7,420 bases of DNA from Planctomycetaceae bacterium (GTDB taxonomy: Bacteria; Planctomycetota; Planctomycetia; Planctomycetales; Planctomycetaceae), in NCBI GenBank assembly GCA_003503535.1, contig DOCI01000322.1, positions 825 through 8,244 on the forward strand, read 5' to 3'. The translations under genes and the position numbers were made by a program. Under the pieces are notes generated by a model, which saw nothing but the letters and a program-made list of their open reading frames with translations, did not search any database and was not told the DNA's origin. Below are positions 1 through 6,060 of this stretch, in pieces (position 1 is the stretch's first letter; each line of letters starts with the position of its first letter).

Positions 1-134
1 GGGGAGAAGGTGGCCGAAGGCCGGATGAGGGGATTTCTTCGACGTTCTCATTCAATAAGATGTCGATTTCCCCTCACCTACTCATTCTCCCAGAGAGAGA
101 ATAGATCAATGCCGTCTCTCCCTGAGGGAGAGAG
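1..134. repeat. Palindromic intergenic repeat unit (REP-like)
   Basis: This non-coding stretch lies just downstream of the tadB stop and is built of nested inverted repeats. GGGAGAA at 2-8 pairs with TTCTCCC at 85-91. TGAGGGGA at 26-33 pairs with TCCCCTCA at 69-76. GGCC-GAA-GGCC at 12-22 is a small internal hairpin. A separate perfect hairpin, TCTCTCCC-TGA-GGGAGAGA, occupies 115-133. On the minus strand the 115-133 stem follows the tadB stop by about 12 bases and could protect the transcript end, but no T-run follows it, so it is not a standard terminator. The layout resembles dispersed REP/BIME-type elements; that class assignment is inference. The element may extend left of the window. Confidence 0.6.
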
Positions 135-145
135 AACTTGTTTTA

Positions 146-1084
146 CTATGTGTTCTGAGTGTTTCCCAGAATTCTCCAGATCCAGATCGCTCCCACGATT
201 TCCAGAAAGATTCCCATCATCGTGATGAAGAAGCCCCAATCAGAATTCATCAGTCTGCTCAGGTAATTTGGATCGCGGAAAATGAAGAATGCCAGAATCG
301 CTGGTGGCAACAGGATCATCAAAATAGCCGTCGCCCGGCTACCTGCTGTAATCGCTCGCAAACGTCCCAGGAACATCGATCGATCGCGAAGTGTTTTCGA
401 AAGTCGCTCCAGAACTCGAACCAGATCTCCCCCGGTCTGCTGGTGAACGCTCAATGCGGTCGCCAGAATTCTCAGGCCATTCACACCTGTTCGTTCCGGA
501 AGTTCATACAAGGCTTCATTCATGGTCACGCCCATCTGCAATTTACGAACGCAGTGATCCATTTCATCGCCCAGCGGAGCAGGGGTATCTTCCGCCACTA
601 TTTCCAGACACTGATCCAGACTCCGTCCCGTACGGGCTGCTCGGGCCAGTTCATCAATCATCGGGGGCATCTGTCGTAAAATCATCGATTGTCGACGCGA
701 TCGCATCGCCATCAGGATTGCAATCGGAATCGCAAAACCAAGCAGTACTCCAATAGCCGTTGCAATTGGGTCTTCCAATACAACGAATATGAAAATGCCC
801 ATCGCAATAGAAAGCCAACCACATAACACAAGGGCGGCCATTGGAGAAATCGGTAAACCCGATTGAATCATCAGTCGATCAAACCACGTATTAATCCCGT
901 TCAATCTGCCGGTGTCATCGGAAGTCGCAAATTGATCCTGCGGCTTGAGAATGTCAGCGAATTCGGGGCGCGACTTGATTTGACTCGGTTGTGAATATCC
1001 TGTAGCCATTGCGGCAACCTTTTCGATTCCTGTCGAAGATGTTCCACTCGTGAACGATTCACGAACGGTTGTCTCAGCAGTCAT
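146..1084 (-). CDS. tadB: Tad pilus inner-membrane platform protein TadB
   Basis: Likely TadB, a type II secretion F-domain protein of the inner membrane that with TadC forms the platform on which the CpaF ATPase acts during Flp pilus assembly. The 312-residue product has two membrane segments at about 83-103 and 107-128, then the cytoplasmic F domain. The F domain starts near QMPPMIDELARAARTGRSL (138-156) and carries the family pattern GGDLVRVLERL (218-228) followed by LRAITAGSRATA (242-253). Two more membrane segments follow at about 252-270 and 283-303. The pair of helices before the F domain and the RAITAGSRA stretch favour TadB over TadC. The start is uncertain. ATG 1084 has no visible Shine-Dalgarno and sits 12 bases from a palindromic repeat, while ATG 1009 (residue 26) has AAAAGG eight bases upstream. 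The 25 residues in between are Ser/Thr rich. A 402-bp repeat-filled gap separates it from cpaF. Confidence 0.88.
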   Translation of the reverse strand: MTAETTVRESFTSGTSSTGIEKVAAMATGYSQPSQIKSRPEFADILKPQDQFATSDDTGRLNGINTWFDRLMIQSGLPISPMAALVLCGWLSIAMGIFIFVVLEDPIATAIGVLLGFAIPIAILMAMRSRRQSMILRQMPPMIDELARAARTGRSLDQCLEIVAEDTPAPLGDEMDHCVRKLQMGVTMNEALYELPERTGVNGLRILATALSVHQQTGGDLVRVLERLSKTLRDRSMFLGRLRAITAGSRATAILMILLPPAILAFFIFRDPNYLSRLMNSDWGFFITMMGIFLEIVGAIWIWRILGNTQNT

Positions 1085-1096
1085 TGATAAGAACGA

Positions 1097-1129
1097 GGGT
1101 GGCTGGGGTCGAACGAAGTGAGCCCCCAG
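1097..1129. repeat. Short inverted repeat, apparently truncated GGGTGGC-type unit
   Basis: CTGGGG at 1103-1108 pairs with CCCCAG at 1124-1129 around a loop holding TCGAACGAAGTGA. The left side extends outward as GGGTGGC (1097-1103), but the matching GCCACCC is missing on the right, where the sequence becomes ATCTC. The same GGGTGGC-K-GGGG beginning opens the large hairpin at 1228, so the two look like members of one repeat family with this copy incomplete. It ends only 12 bases upstream of the farther tadB start codon. Confidence 0.55.
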
Positions 1130-1146
1130 ATCTCATTCAGAATTTT

Positions 1147-1169
1147 GTAGGACAGGCTTCCAGCCTGTC
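1147..1169 (+). repeat. GTAGGACAGG palindromic repeat, copy A
   Basis: The perfect hairpin GACAGGCT-TCC-AGCCTGTC (1151-1169) is preceded by GTAG. The 22 bases 1147-1168 recur exactly, in opposite orientation, at 1369-1390. A diverged third copy lies at 2910-2934. No coding sequence is involved. On the plus strand a short T-rich run (TTTATC) follows, but no plus-strand gene lies upstream for it to terminate. Confidence 0.75.
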
Positions 1170-1227
1170 TTTATCATCTATTAAACTTCGATCGTCTGGT
1201 AATACTTGATTATGTCAAAATCAATCT

Positions 1228-1312
1228 GGGTGGCGGGGGCGCTCTGCTTCAGCGGAAGACCCCGAAAGTTTTACGATCCGGGGGCTTCTCTTCGAGAGCA
1301 CCCCCGCCACCC
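1228..1312. repeat. Large imperfect hairpin, about 85 bp (MITE-like or REP-like)
   Basis: The outer arms are 18 bases each (1228-1245 and 1295-1312) and match at 17 of 18 positions. The single mismatch, C1239 facing A1300, lies within the G-rich run of the arm. A second stem sits inside: GAAGACCCCG at 1255-1264 against CGGGGGCTTC at 1279-1288, with one mismatch, around an A/T-rich loop. The whole fold would be very stable in RNA or as a cruciform. It encodes nothing and lies between the oppositely oriented repeat copies at 1147 and 1369. Origin as a non-autonomous mobile unit is inference; I see no clear target duplication. Confidence 0.7.
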
Positions 1313-1368
1313 TTGTTTTAATGACTTTCGTGTATAAATTGCTTTTAAATTTTGTCAGACTTTCTTAA

Positions 1369-1390
1369 ACAGGCTGGAAGCCTGTCCTAC
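1369..1390 (-). repeat. GTAGGACAGG palindromic repeat, copy B
   Basis: Read on the minus strand, this is identical over 22 bases to copy A at 1147-1168. Its stem ACAGGCT-TCC-AGCCTGT is followed on the minus strand by TTAAG. A minus-strand transcript leaving cpaF would meet this hairpin about 100 bases after the stop, so it could slow or stabilise the message, but the T-run is too short to call a terminator. Confidence 0.75.
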
Positions 1391-1439
1391 GTCAATCGAT
1401 CTCTATATTTTCATCAGGGCATGTGAGCGTGAGGACTAT

Positions 1440-1482
1440 GGTCCGTAGCTTACGGCCCGAACCTATCGGCTTTTGCCGATAG
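1440..1482. repeat. Tandem pair of hairpins just after cpaF
   Basis: Two adjacent stem-loops are visible. CCGTA-GCT-TACGG lies at 1443-1455 and extends outward by GG/CC across a T:C mismatch. CTATCGGC-TTTT-GCCGATAG lies at 1463-1482 and is a perfect 8-bp stem. The second begins four bases past the cpaF stop on the minus strand. No T-run follows on that strand, so these look like a dispersed repeat or a 3'-end stabilising structure rather than an intrinsic terminator. Confidence 0.6.
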
Positions 1483-1486
1483 TAAT

Positions 1487-2842
1487 TCAGTTCTTTTCCT
1501 GAACAATATACTCACCACCTGCGATCAACTCACGTGCAGTGAACAGGTCCATCGATACATCGTGGCCCAGAGTCGTCATGCGACGAATACATTCCGGCTC
1601 ATAACCCGTCGCATAGAACGCCCCTTCGGCTTTCCCATCTGAACTGATTCCGGTCATACGGTAGACGAATATGTCTTCCACATTGTATTCCCCTTCACGA
1701 GTTCCAGCCACTTCAGAGATACGCATCACTTTACGTTCGCCAGTGCTCAATCGAGAAACGTGTACCAGAATCTGGAGTGCAGAGGCGATGTATCGTCGGG
1801 CAACTGTCGGAGTCAAATCGGCACCGGACAACGCGATCATCAATTCCAGACGATCGAGTGCATCGCGGGTGTCGTTGGCATGAACGGTACTCATCGAACC
1901 GTCGTGACCCGTATTCATCGCCTGGAGCATTTCCAGCACTTCACTACCACGAGCTTCGCCGACGATGATCCGATCCGGACGCATACGCAACGAGTTTCGC
2001 AGCAGTTCGCGTTGAGAAATTCCCCCTTTGCCTTCCACGTTCGGCAGGCGGGTTTCCATACTGACAACATCGGTTTGTCGTAACTGAAGCTCGGCAGTTT
2101 CTTCGATGGTCAAAACTCGTTCGGTCATTGGAATGAACCGGCTAAGCTGGTTGAGCATCGTCGTTTTACCGGCACCGGTACCACCGCTGAGCAGAATATT
2201 CATTCGGCCTCTTACACAGGCGATCAGGAAGTCGGCCATCTCACGAGTGAGTGTTCGAGATCGAACCATGTCTTCAAATTCGACAGCTGTTTTACTGAAT
2301 CGTCGAATGGAAAGCGTTGGTCCCTTGCTCGTAAGAGGCGGGATGACAGCGTGCAGACGAGAACCGTCTGGCAGTTTGGCATCGACCATCGGCGAAACTT
2401 CGTCGATACGTCGCCCCGCACGACCAACGAGTCGTTGAATCAGATGTAGCAGGTGATTGTTATCGGCAAAACGAACATCGGTTCGTTCCAGTTTTCCGCG
2501 TCGTTCCACGAACACCGTGTCGGCACCGTTAATCAGCACATCGCTGACTTCCGGATCGTTCATCAATGGTTCGAGGGGACCGAAGCCGTACATCTCGTCC
2601 ATGATCTCGTTGACCATCTGTTCCCGTTCCGATTCGGGCAGATAGGCGGAGTGCATGTCACACAGATGTGCGGCCAGGGCTCGCAATTGTTTACGAAGTT
2701 CGTGTTCAGGAAGTTTGCCTGCTTTTGACAAATCCATCGCATCGATCATTTGACGATGCAGACGTGTTTTCAATTGTTGAAACGCACGTTTGGATTCTGC
2801 ATTGGATTCGTAGTCGTAATCGGCTTCAGTCATAGTCGCCAT
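1487..2842 (-). CDS. cpaF: Tad pilus assembly motor ATPase CpaF/TadA
   Basis: This is the hexameric cytoplasmic ATPase that powers Flp pilus assembly, of the type II/IV secretion VirB11-like family. The 451-residue product has an N-terminal domain with PLEPLMNDPEVSDVLING at about 89-106 and a central domain with GGTGAGKTT (Walker A, 220-228; Lys226). An acidic LTIEETAEL segment follows at about 244-252. RIIVGEARG (Walker B region, 292-299; Glu296) comes next, then the His box TGHDGSMSTVHAN (311-323). All the motifs needed for ATP hydrolysis are present and the length is normal for the family. ATG 2842 is chosen because GAGGAAG lies seven bases upstream; a TTG two codons earlier would touch that site. 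It follows the TadG-like gene after 131 bases and precedes tadB, the usual neighbour. The C-terminal 60 residues (EYNVEDIFVY onward) match the usual CpaF tail. Confidence 0.96.
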   Translation of the reverse strand: MATMTEADYDYESNAESKRAFQQLKTRLHRQMIDAMDLSKAGKLPEHELRKQLRALAAHLCDMHSAYLPESEREQMVNEIMDEMYGFGPLEPLMNDPEVSDVLINGADTVFVERRGKLERTDVRFADNNHLLHLIQRLVGRAGRRIDEVSPMVDAKLPDGSRLHAVIPPLTSKGPTLSIRRFSKTAVEFEDMVRSRTLTREMADFLIACVRGRMNILLSGGTGAGKTTMLNQLSRFIPMTERVLTIEETAELQLRQTDVVSMETRLPNVEGKGGISQRELLRNSLRMRPDRIIVGEARGSEVLEMLQAMNTGHDGSMSTVHANDTRDALDRLELMIALSGADLTPTVARRYIASALQILVHVSRLSTGERKVMRISEVAGTREGEYNVEDIFVYRMTGISSDGKAEGAFYATGYEPECIRRMTTLGHDVSMDLFTARELIAGGEYIVQEKN

Positions 2843-2849
2843 GATCAAT

Positions 2850-2856
2850 CTTCCTC
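2850..2856 (-). promoter_or_regulatory. Ribosome binding site of cpaF
   Basis: The minus strand reads GAGGAAG, then seven bases, then ATG at 2842. This fixes the cpaF start and argues against the upstream TTG at 2848, which would leave only one base of spacing. Confidence 0.75.
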
Positions 2857-2909
2857 AATAACGATTCTGTTTTGACGCACTCGTCAAATTAAATATTTTC
2901 TTATCGCTG

Positions 2910-2934
2910 GTAGGGCAGGCTGGTAACCTGTCCT
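2910..2934 (+). repeat. GTAGGACAGG-type palindromic repeat, diverged copy C
   Basis: AGGGCAGG at 2912-2919 pairs with CCTGTCCT at 2927-2934 (one G-T pair) around the loop CTGGTAA. It begins GTAGGGCAGGCT, matching copies A and B at 11 of the first 12 bases, and then differs in the loop. It lies in the spacer between the TadG-like gene and cpaF, about 70 bases upstream of the cpaF start, so it would sit in the cpaF leader of a polycistronic message. Confidence 0.6.
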
Positions 2935-2973
2935 GAATATCTCTTCAACCGATCCATTCACATTAAAGAGTGA

Positions 2974-4230
2974 TTACCGGCTGACATAAATCTTATATAC
3001 ATATTTGTTGGGTTCGTTCGTTTTTGGTTCTATCATCATCCTGGCCAGGTTTGGTGGCAGATTCGGGTAGTCGGCCATCTCATTAAAGAATTGAGTCAGC
3101 ACTGCAGACTTGGTCGTCAGTACGGTCGGTTGAACAATAACGGTAGCCGCTTCGCCTGATTCAGGAATTACCCTCAAAATTCGAATAGCGACAACACCTT
3201 CACAACTCAATGAGGTCCAGCCGGGAACGTCTATTGCAGTGGCCTGATTATACAATAGACACAACCTCTGTTGACCGATTTGAGATTCCATTGCGAACTG
3301 GATGGGTGTCGTAATATTGCCCAGTCCGGTTATTTGCATTTCTTCCTGAGCCTGTAACCGATTATTCCAGGGTTTCATGTCAAGTTGAGTCAATCCGTTG
3401 TTGATCTGCTGAATGATTTTCTGATCGTTCAGCTCATTATTGAAATCGAGCAACTGAACGTTGCCTTTAAGTGGATCCGATTTCAGCGGGACAGACCGGA
3501 GGGTGATCTCCGGGATTCCGTCGGACTGTTTTACGACTTCATGTGTGACTTCATTGTATGCGTATTCATCAGCTCCGTTTGCTGCTTCAATCATGTTGGC
3601 CCAGGTATCGGTTCGTTTGCCCAGAGGATCATTCGCCAGTATGGCCAGCGGGAGTGCGGGAATCGGTCGTGCCGGTGCCGCAACAAAATGATCGATATGA
3701 TTATCGAAAGTGACTTCAACAATCATGGTCGCATCGGCATAAGCCCGTTTGGTCACGCCGGGATAAAACAGATTGATCGGGTTCCCTAAATCGCGAGAAC
3801 GGCTGGCCCGCACTTCGACGACAGAAGGATTTTTGTTTGTGAGTAGAAAGACCGTTTCGGGGTCGATGCCATTGTCGACACGACGACCAAACACAATATC
3901 GGTGTCATCACCGGTAATTGTCAGAGAGACCGGCTGACCACCAACCAGATTGCTGGCAGCGACTTGGGCGGCTCGTTGTTTGGCCTGTTCGACAGCAGCA
4001 TCGGCATCGAATCCAGGTTTGAGAAGTTCATCACCCAGATAGTCACCAGCCGCTGCCAGGGCAGTGGCTTCGGCGACATTCTGAAGTTCAATTTCGGCTG
4101 CGTCTATCCATAATTTGTTCATCACCAGAGCCGAGGCAGCGGCAACGACCAGCAACGAGAACGCAATCGCCGGCAACAGCGTACCGCGTCGCGTCGAATT
4201 GTTGTTCTGGTTGGAAGGTTGCGTTTTCAC
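2974..4230 (-). CDS. TadG-like pilus assembly protein with N-terminal Tad membrane anchor
   Basis: The 418-residue protein probably belongs to the Flp pilus TadE/TadG-like group: inner-membrane anchored with a large periplasmic part. The N-terminus reads RRGTLLPAIAF at 14-24, one membrane helix covers about 18-38, and IELQNVAEATALAAAGDYL (47-65) is the usual Tad-domain hallmark after the helix. The remaining 350 residues are rich in beta-type sequence and contain no von Willebrand A domain (no MIDAS DxSxS seen), so a full TadG assignment is not justified and no symbol is given. The frame is open to a TTG at 4305 that lacks a ribosome site. GTG 4230 is preferred because TGAGG lies five bases upstream and the Tad helix is then placed normally. 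Its position between cpaB and cpaF is unusual, since a secretin and cpaE often sit there. Confidence 0.82.
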   Translation of the reverse strand: MKTQPSNQNNNSTRRGTLLPAIAFSLLVVAAASALVMNKLWIDAAEIELQNVAEATALAAAGDYLGDELLKPGFDADAAVEQAKQRAAQVAASNLVGGQPVSLTITGDDTDIVFGRRVDNGIDPETVFLLTNKNPSVVEVRASRSRDLGNPINLFYPGVTKRAYADATMIVEVTFDNHIDHFVAAPARPIPALPLAILANDPLGKRTDTWANMIEAANGADEYAYNEVTHEVVKQSDGIPEITLRSVPLKSDPLKGNVQLLDFNNELNDQKIIQQINNGLTQLDMKPWNNRLQAQEEMQITGLGNITTPIQFAMESQIGQQRLCLLYNQATAIDVPGWTSLSCEGVVAIRILRVIPESGEAATVIVQPTVLTTKSAVLTQFFNEMADYPNLPPNLARMMIEPKTNEPNKYVYKIYVSR

Positions 4231-4235
4231 AATCG

Positions 4236-4240
4236 CCTCA
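4236..4240 (-). promoter_or_regulatory. Ribosome binding site of the TadG-like gene
   Basis: The minus strand reads TGAGG-CGATT-GTG. The five-base spacing supports GTG 4230 as the start rather than the TTG 75 bases farther upstream. Confidence 0.6.
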
Positions 4241-4392
4241 TTGTATTGATGATCAAATTTTGCTTGGGAACGGAATGACGGGCCGCAAGCATTTCTGGGA
4301 ATCAAAAGTTTCTTCAGGCTTATCCAATTTTACCGGGTTCTAAAAATGAATCACGATAGAAATTCTGGAATTGCCATGTTTTCACGGGGATC

Positions 4393-4420
4393 GTCAGAAC
4401 CGGAGTTCACCGGCTCTGAC
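4393..4420. other. Stem-loop between cpaB and the TadG-like gene
   Basis: GTCAGA-a-CCGG at 4393-4403 pairs with CCGG-c-TCTGAC at 4410-4420 around the six-base loop AGTTCA: ten pairs and one internal mismatch. It begins 12 bases after the cpaB stop on the minus strand. No T-run follows, so it is more likely an intra-operon mRNA processing or stability element than a terminator. Confidence 0.5.
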
Positions 4421-4432
4421 ATATACGTGAGA

Positions 4433-5485
4433 TTAGGCAGACGGGTTCAGACGTCCGTTGGAACGCAACTGAGAATTCACTGTATTTGGATTCTGTTGCG
4501 TTTCGGGATTGCTGGGCGTTGGTGGTGAAACCTGAGTTCCACGATAGCCGTTGTAGCCGCCTCGTCCCCGATATCCGTTTCCATATCCACCATTATTATT
4601 TCTCGGTGGTGCCCAGCCTGGGGTTTCAATCCAAGGAGTGGCTCGGTTGTAATCGTCATCCCAGTCACCGTCCCATTCATCACCATAACCGATGACCGAA
4701 CGGGAACCTCTTCGCCAGATTTCTGTCAGGAAAGGTTTATCCTTTTCTGGTGGTTCTGGCAGTCCCAGGATTTCTTCGAAGTAAGCCCGATCGGCTTCCG
4801 CCACATCGACACCTCCAGAACCTGGTCCGTCGGGAGCATATGTCACGACAATCTCACCATGCTTCTGTGCTTCGAGCATGATGTTGGCCTGCATCGGTGT
4901 GACTTCGAATGTGATGGTATTTGCACCACGAGACAGGTCGGTTCGCTGAGTCATTCGATTGATGGCCAATACGCGGACACCCTTGAACATCGTCATCGTG
5001 AATCCACCACGGTAGCGTGCATCTCCCTGGTTATCGTTGATGGAAAGATGCACATCGACGTAGTCATCTGGTTTGATCAAGCCATCGACCAGGTCGGAAC
5101 TGTTGCCCAATCCAATCGTCAGGGCTCGCATGCCTGGATTCATCTTTAGAGGAGGCCGTTCATCAGGTGCGTACAATTGATTGGTTTCAATTGCTTGAGC
5201 CTGCGGAATATCCTTCTTAGCGTATCGACCAATAATCGCGTCCTTGTTCAGGATTGTTTCGCGAGTCATTTTCGATTCGTCCAGACGACCGTTCACAATG
5301 TGATCGCTTGTAATGTAAGTTCCTGCAGGAATATCTGCAGAGGCCATGGGCACTGTTCGCACGGTGCTGACCGGTTCTGGTGCTTCGCCGCCCCAGAAAA
5401 AGGTCTTAACGATATAAAAGAAGACAAGCAGGCCGATGACGCCGAGCATCAGCAACGTAATTAAGGCTGGTGTTAGTACTCTCAC
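4433..5485 (-). CDS. cpaB: Flp pilus assembly protein CpaB/RcpC with long C-terminal tail
   Basis: CpaB/RcpC is an inner-membrane anchored periplasmic protein that works with the Tad secretin. The 350-residue product has one membrane helix (about 5-30) and an SAF-type domain with VPMASADIPAGTYITSDHI (45-63) and GRYAKKDIPQAQAI (86-99). The RcpC core follows, with GMRALTIGL (118-126) and LIKPDDYVDVHLS (136-148), the family's PGDxVDV region with Asp in place of Gly. From about 255 a tail begins that is not typical of the family: an Asp/Trp-rich patch GDEWDGDWDDDYN (268-280), then a Gly/Tyr/Asn/Arg-rich repeat (298-316), then a Pro/Asn/Gln-rich end. GTG is the start, with GGAGAGGGG just upstream. 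The start overlaps the stop of a short upstream ORF. The family call is firm; the tail's role is unknown. Confidence 0.9.
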   Translation of the reverse strand: MRVLTPALITLLMLGVIGLLVFFYIVKTFFWGGEAPEPVSTVRTVPMASADIPAGTYITSDHIVNGRLDESKMTRETILNKDAIIGRYAKKDIPQAQAIETNQLYAPDERPPLKMNPGMRALTIGLGNSSDLVDGLIKPDDYVDVHLSINDNQGDARYRGGFTMTMFKGVRVLAINRMTQRTDLSRGANTITFEVTPMQANIMLEAQKHGEIVVTYAPDGPGSGGVDVAEADRAYFEEILGLPEPPEKDKPFLTEIWRRGSRSVIGYGDEWDGDWDDDYNRATPWIETPGWAPPRNNNGGYGNGYRGRGGYNGYRGTQVSPPTPSNPETQQNPNTVNSQLRSNGRLNPSA

Positions 5486-5589
5486 GATCCCCTCTCCGAT
5501 TCCAAAAAGGCTGTCTGATCATTGAAGTCAGACAATTGTTCCCCATTGTATTGCCGAATTCCGGCTGTTCCCAAGCTTATTTCGTCCAT
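5482..5589 (-). CDS. Possible 35-residue ORF overlapping the cpaB start
   Basis: A short frame runs from ATG 5589 to a TGA at 5482-5484, whose bases overlap the cpaB GTG (GTGA arrangement, four shared bases). The product would start MDEISLGTAG and end AFLESERGS: acidic, soluble, no membrane helix and no pilin motif. I do not recognise it. The overlap is what a translationally coupled leader would look like, but there is no ribosome site before its ATG, and the last codons coincide with the GGAGAGGGG site of cpaB, so the frame could be chance. A 17-codon frame (5577-5630) just upstream overlaps its start by 13 bases. Confidence 0.2.
   Translation of the reverse strand: MDEISLGTAGIRQYNGEQLSDFNDQTAFLESERGS
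5489..5497 (-). promoter_or_regulatory. Ribosome binding site of cpaB
   Basis: The minus strand reads GGAGAGGGG-ATC-GTG. The GGAG half lies eight bases from the start codon, which supports GTG 5485. Confidence 0.7.
5512..5534. other. Small stem-loop in the cpaB leader
   Basis: TGTCTGA at 5512-5518 pairs with TCAGACA at 5528-5534 around a nine-base loop. It lies in the 151-bp tadE-cpaB gap, about 15 bases upstream of the cpaB ribosome site. It could affect cpaB translation, but seven pairs could also occur by chance. Confidence 0.3.
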
Positions 5590-5636
5590 GCCGAATTGGC
5601 TTTCAGCTCCATCGCGAAAGCCTGAGTCATATTCAA

Positions 5637-6038
5637 TTATTCTTTTTGCATCACCGTTTCAGCGATCAGATATTGATCACTCAAACTGAATCCTACTGGC
5701 CAAAGCAGGTCTGGCGAGGCCACACCCATTGGCACTTTGACGACAACCACACACGGATCGCCGGCATATTTTCCCATTTCTGCTTTTACAACCGCATTCC
5801 GAGCCATTTTCGGCCCCAGCGACTGCATCACAGATTCCTGAATAAATTCTTCCGTCGTTCCCGGATAAGTCGCCGCCCGGGCTCCCACCCGACTGGCCTC
5901 AACAACAGTTCCTCTTGCGAAAAACAGCATCGAGAACTCGAAAAGACCGAACAGGAGCAGCATCAGAATTGGCAGTGTTAATGCCAGTTCCATACTGCTG
6001 AAGCCTTTTCGGGTTGTTCGCTTACGATTTGATATCAT
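5637..6038 (-). CDS. tadE: TadE-like minor pseudopilin
   Basis: The 133-residue protein is a TadE-family pseudopilin, anchored in the inner membrane by its N-terminal helix and needed for Flp pilus assembly. A basic leader (residues 1-12, MISNRKRTTRKG) precedes FSSMELALTLPILMLLLFG. Gly12-Phe13 with Glu17 at mature position +5 fits the prepilin peptidase cleavage pattern G|FxxxE. The helix spans about 16-41, followed by the family hallmark VVEASRVGARAATYPGTT (45-62) and a short periplasmic domain. It starts 22 bases downstream of the prepilin peptidase stop, so the likely processing enzyme and its substrate are adjacent and probably co-transcribed. The ribosome site is weak (GGA eight bases from ATG 6038). 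It is the only pilin-like precursor visible in the window; no Flp major pilin is present. Confidence 0.9.
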   Translation of the reverse strand: MISNRKRTTRKGFSSMELALTLPILMLLLFGLFEFSMLFFARGTVVEASRVGARAATYPGTTEEFIQESVMQSLGPKMARNAVVKAEMGKYAGDPCVVVVKVPMGVASPDLLWPVGFSLSDQYLIAETVMQKE

Positions 6039-6060
6039 GTCGATGATCCGAGTTGTCTTT

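Noticed and set aside
391..756. A 121-codon plus-strand frame opposite tadB
   Set aside because: It is antisense to the T2SF domain of TadB; the translation is Ser/Pro/His rich without any recognisable fold.
1147..1390. The region bounded by inverted 22-nt repeats, considered as one transposon
   Set aside because: No open frame lies inside, no target duplication is visible at the ends, and each 22-nt copy is itself a palindrome, so inverted orientation says little.
1097..1482. CRISPR array in the repeat-rich spacer
   Set aside because: The repeats belong to different families, occur in both orientations and have irregular spacing; there is no regular repeat-spacer unit.
4231..4305. 25-residue N-terminal extension of the TadG-like protein from a TTG codon
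   Set aside because: No ribosome site precedes the TTG, while TGAGG at five-base spacing precedes GTG 4230.
5577..5630. A 17-codon frame just after tadE
   Set aside because: Too short, no ribosome site, no pilin-like helix; it is more likely chance than a gene.
5486..5636. Possible Flp major pilin in the tadE-cpaB gap
   Set aside because: No hydrophobic helix or GxxxxE-type cleavage pattern in any minus-strand frame of this gap.
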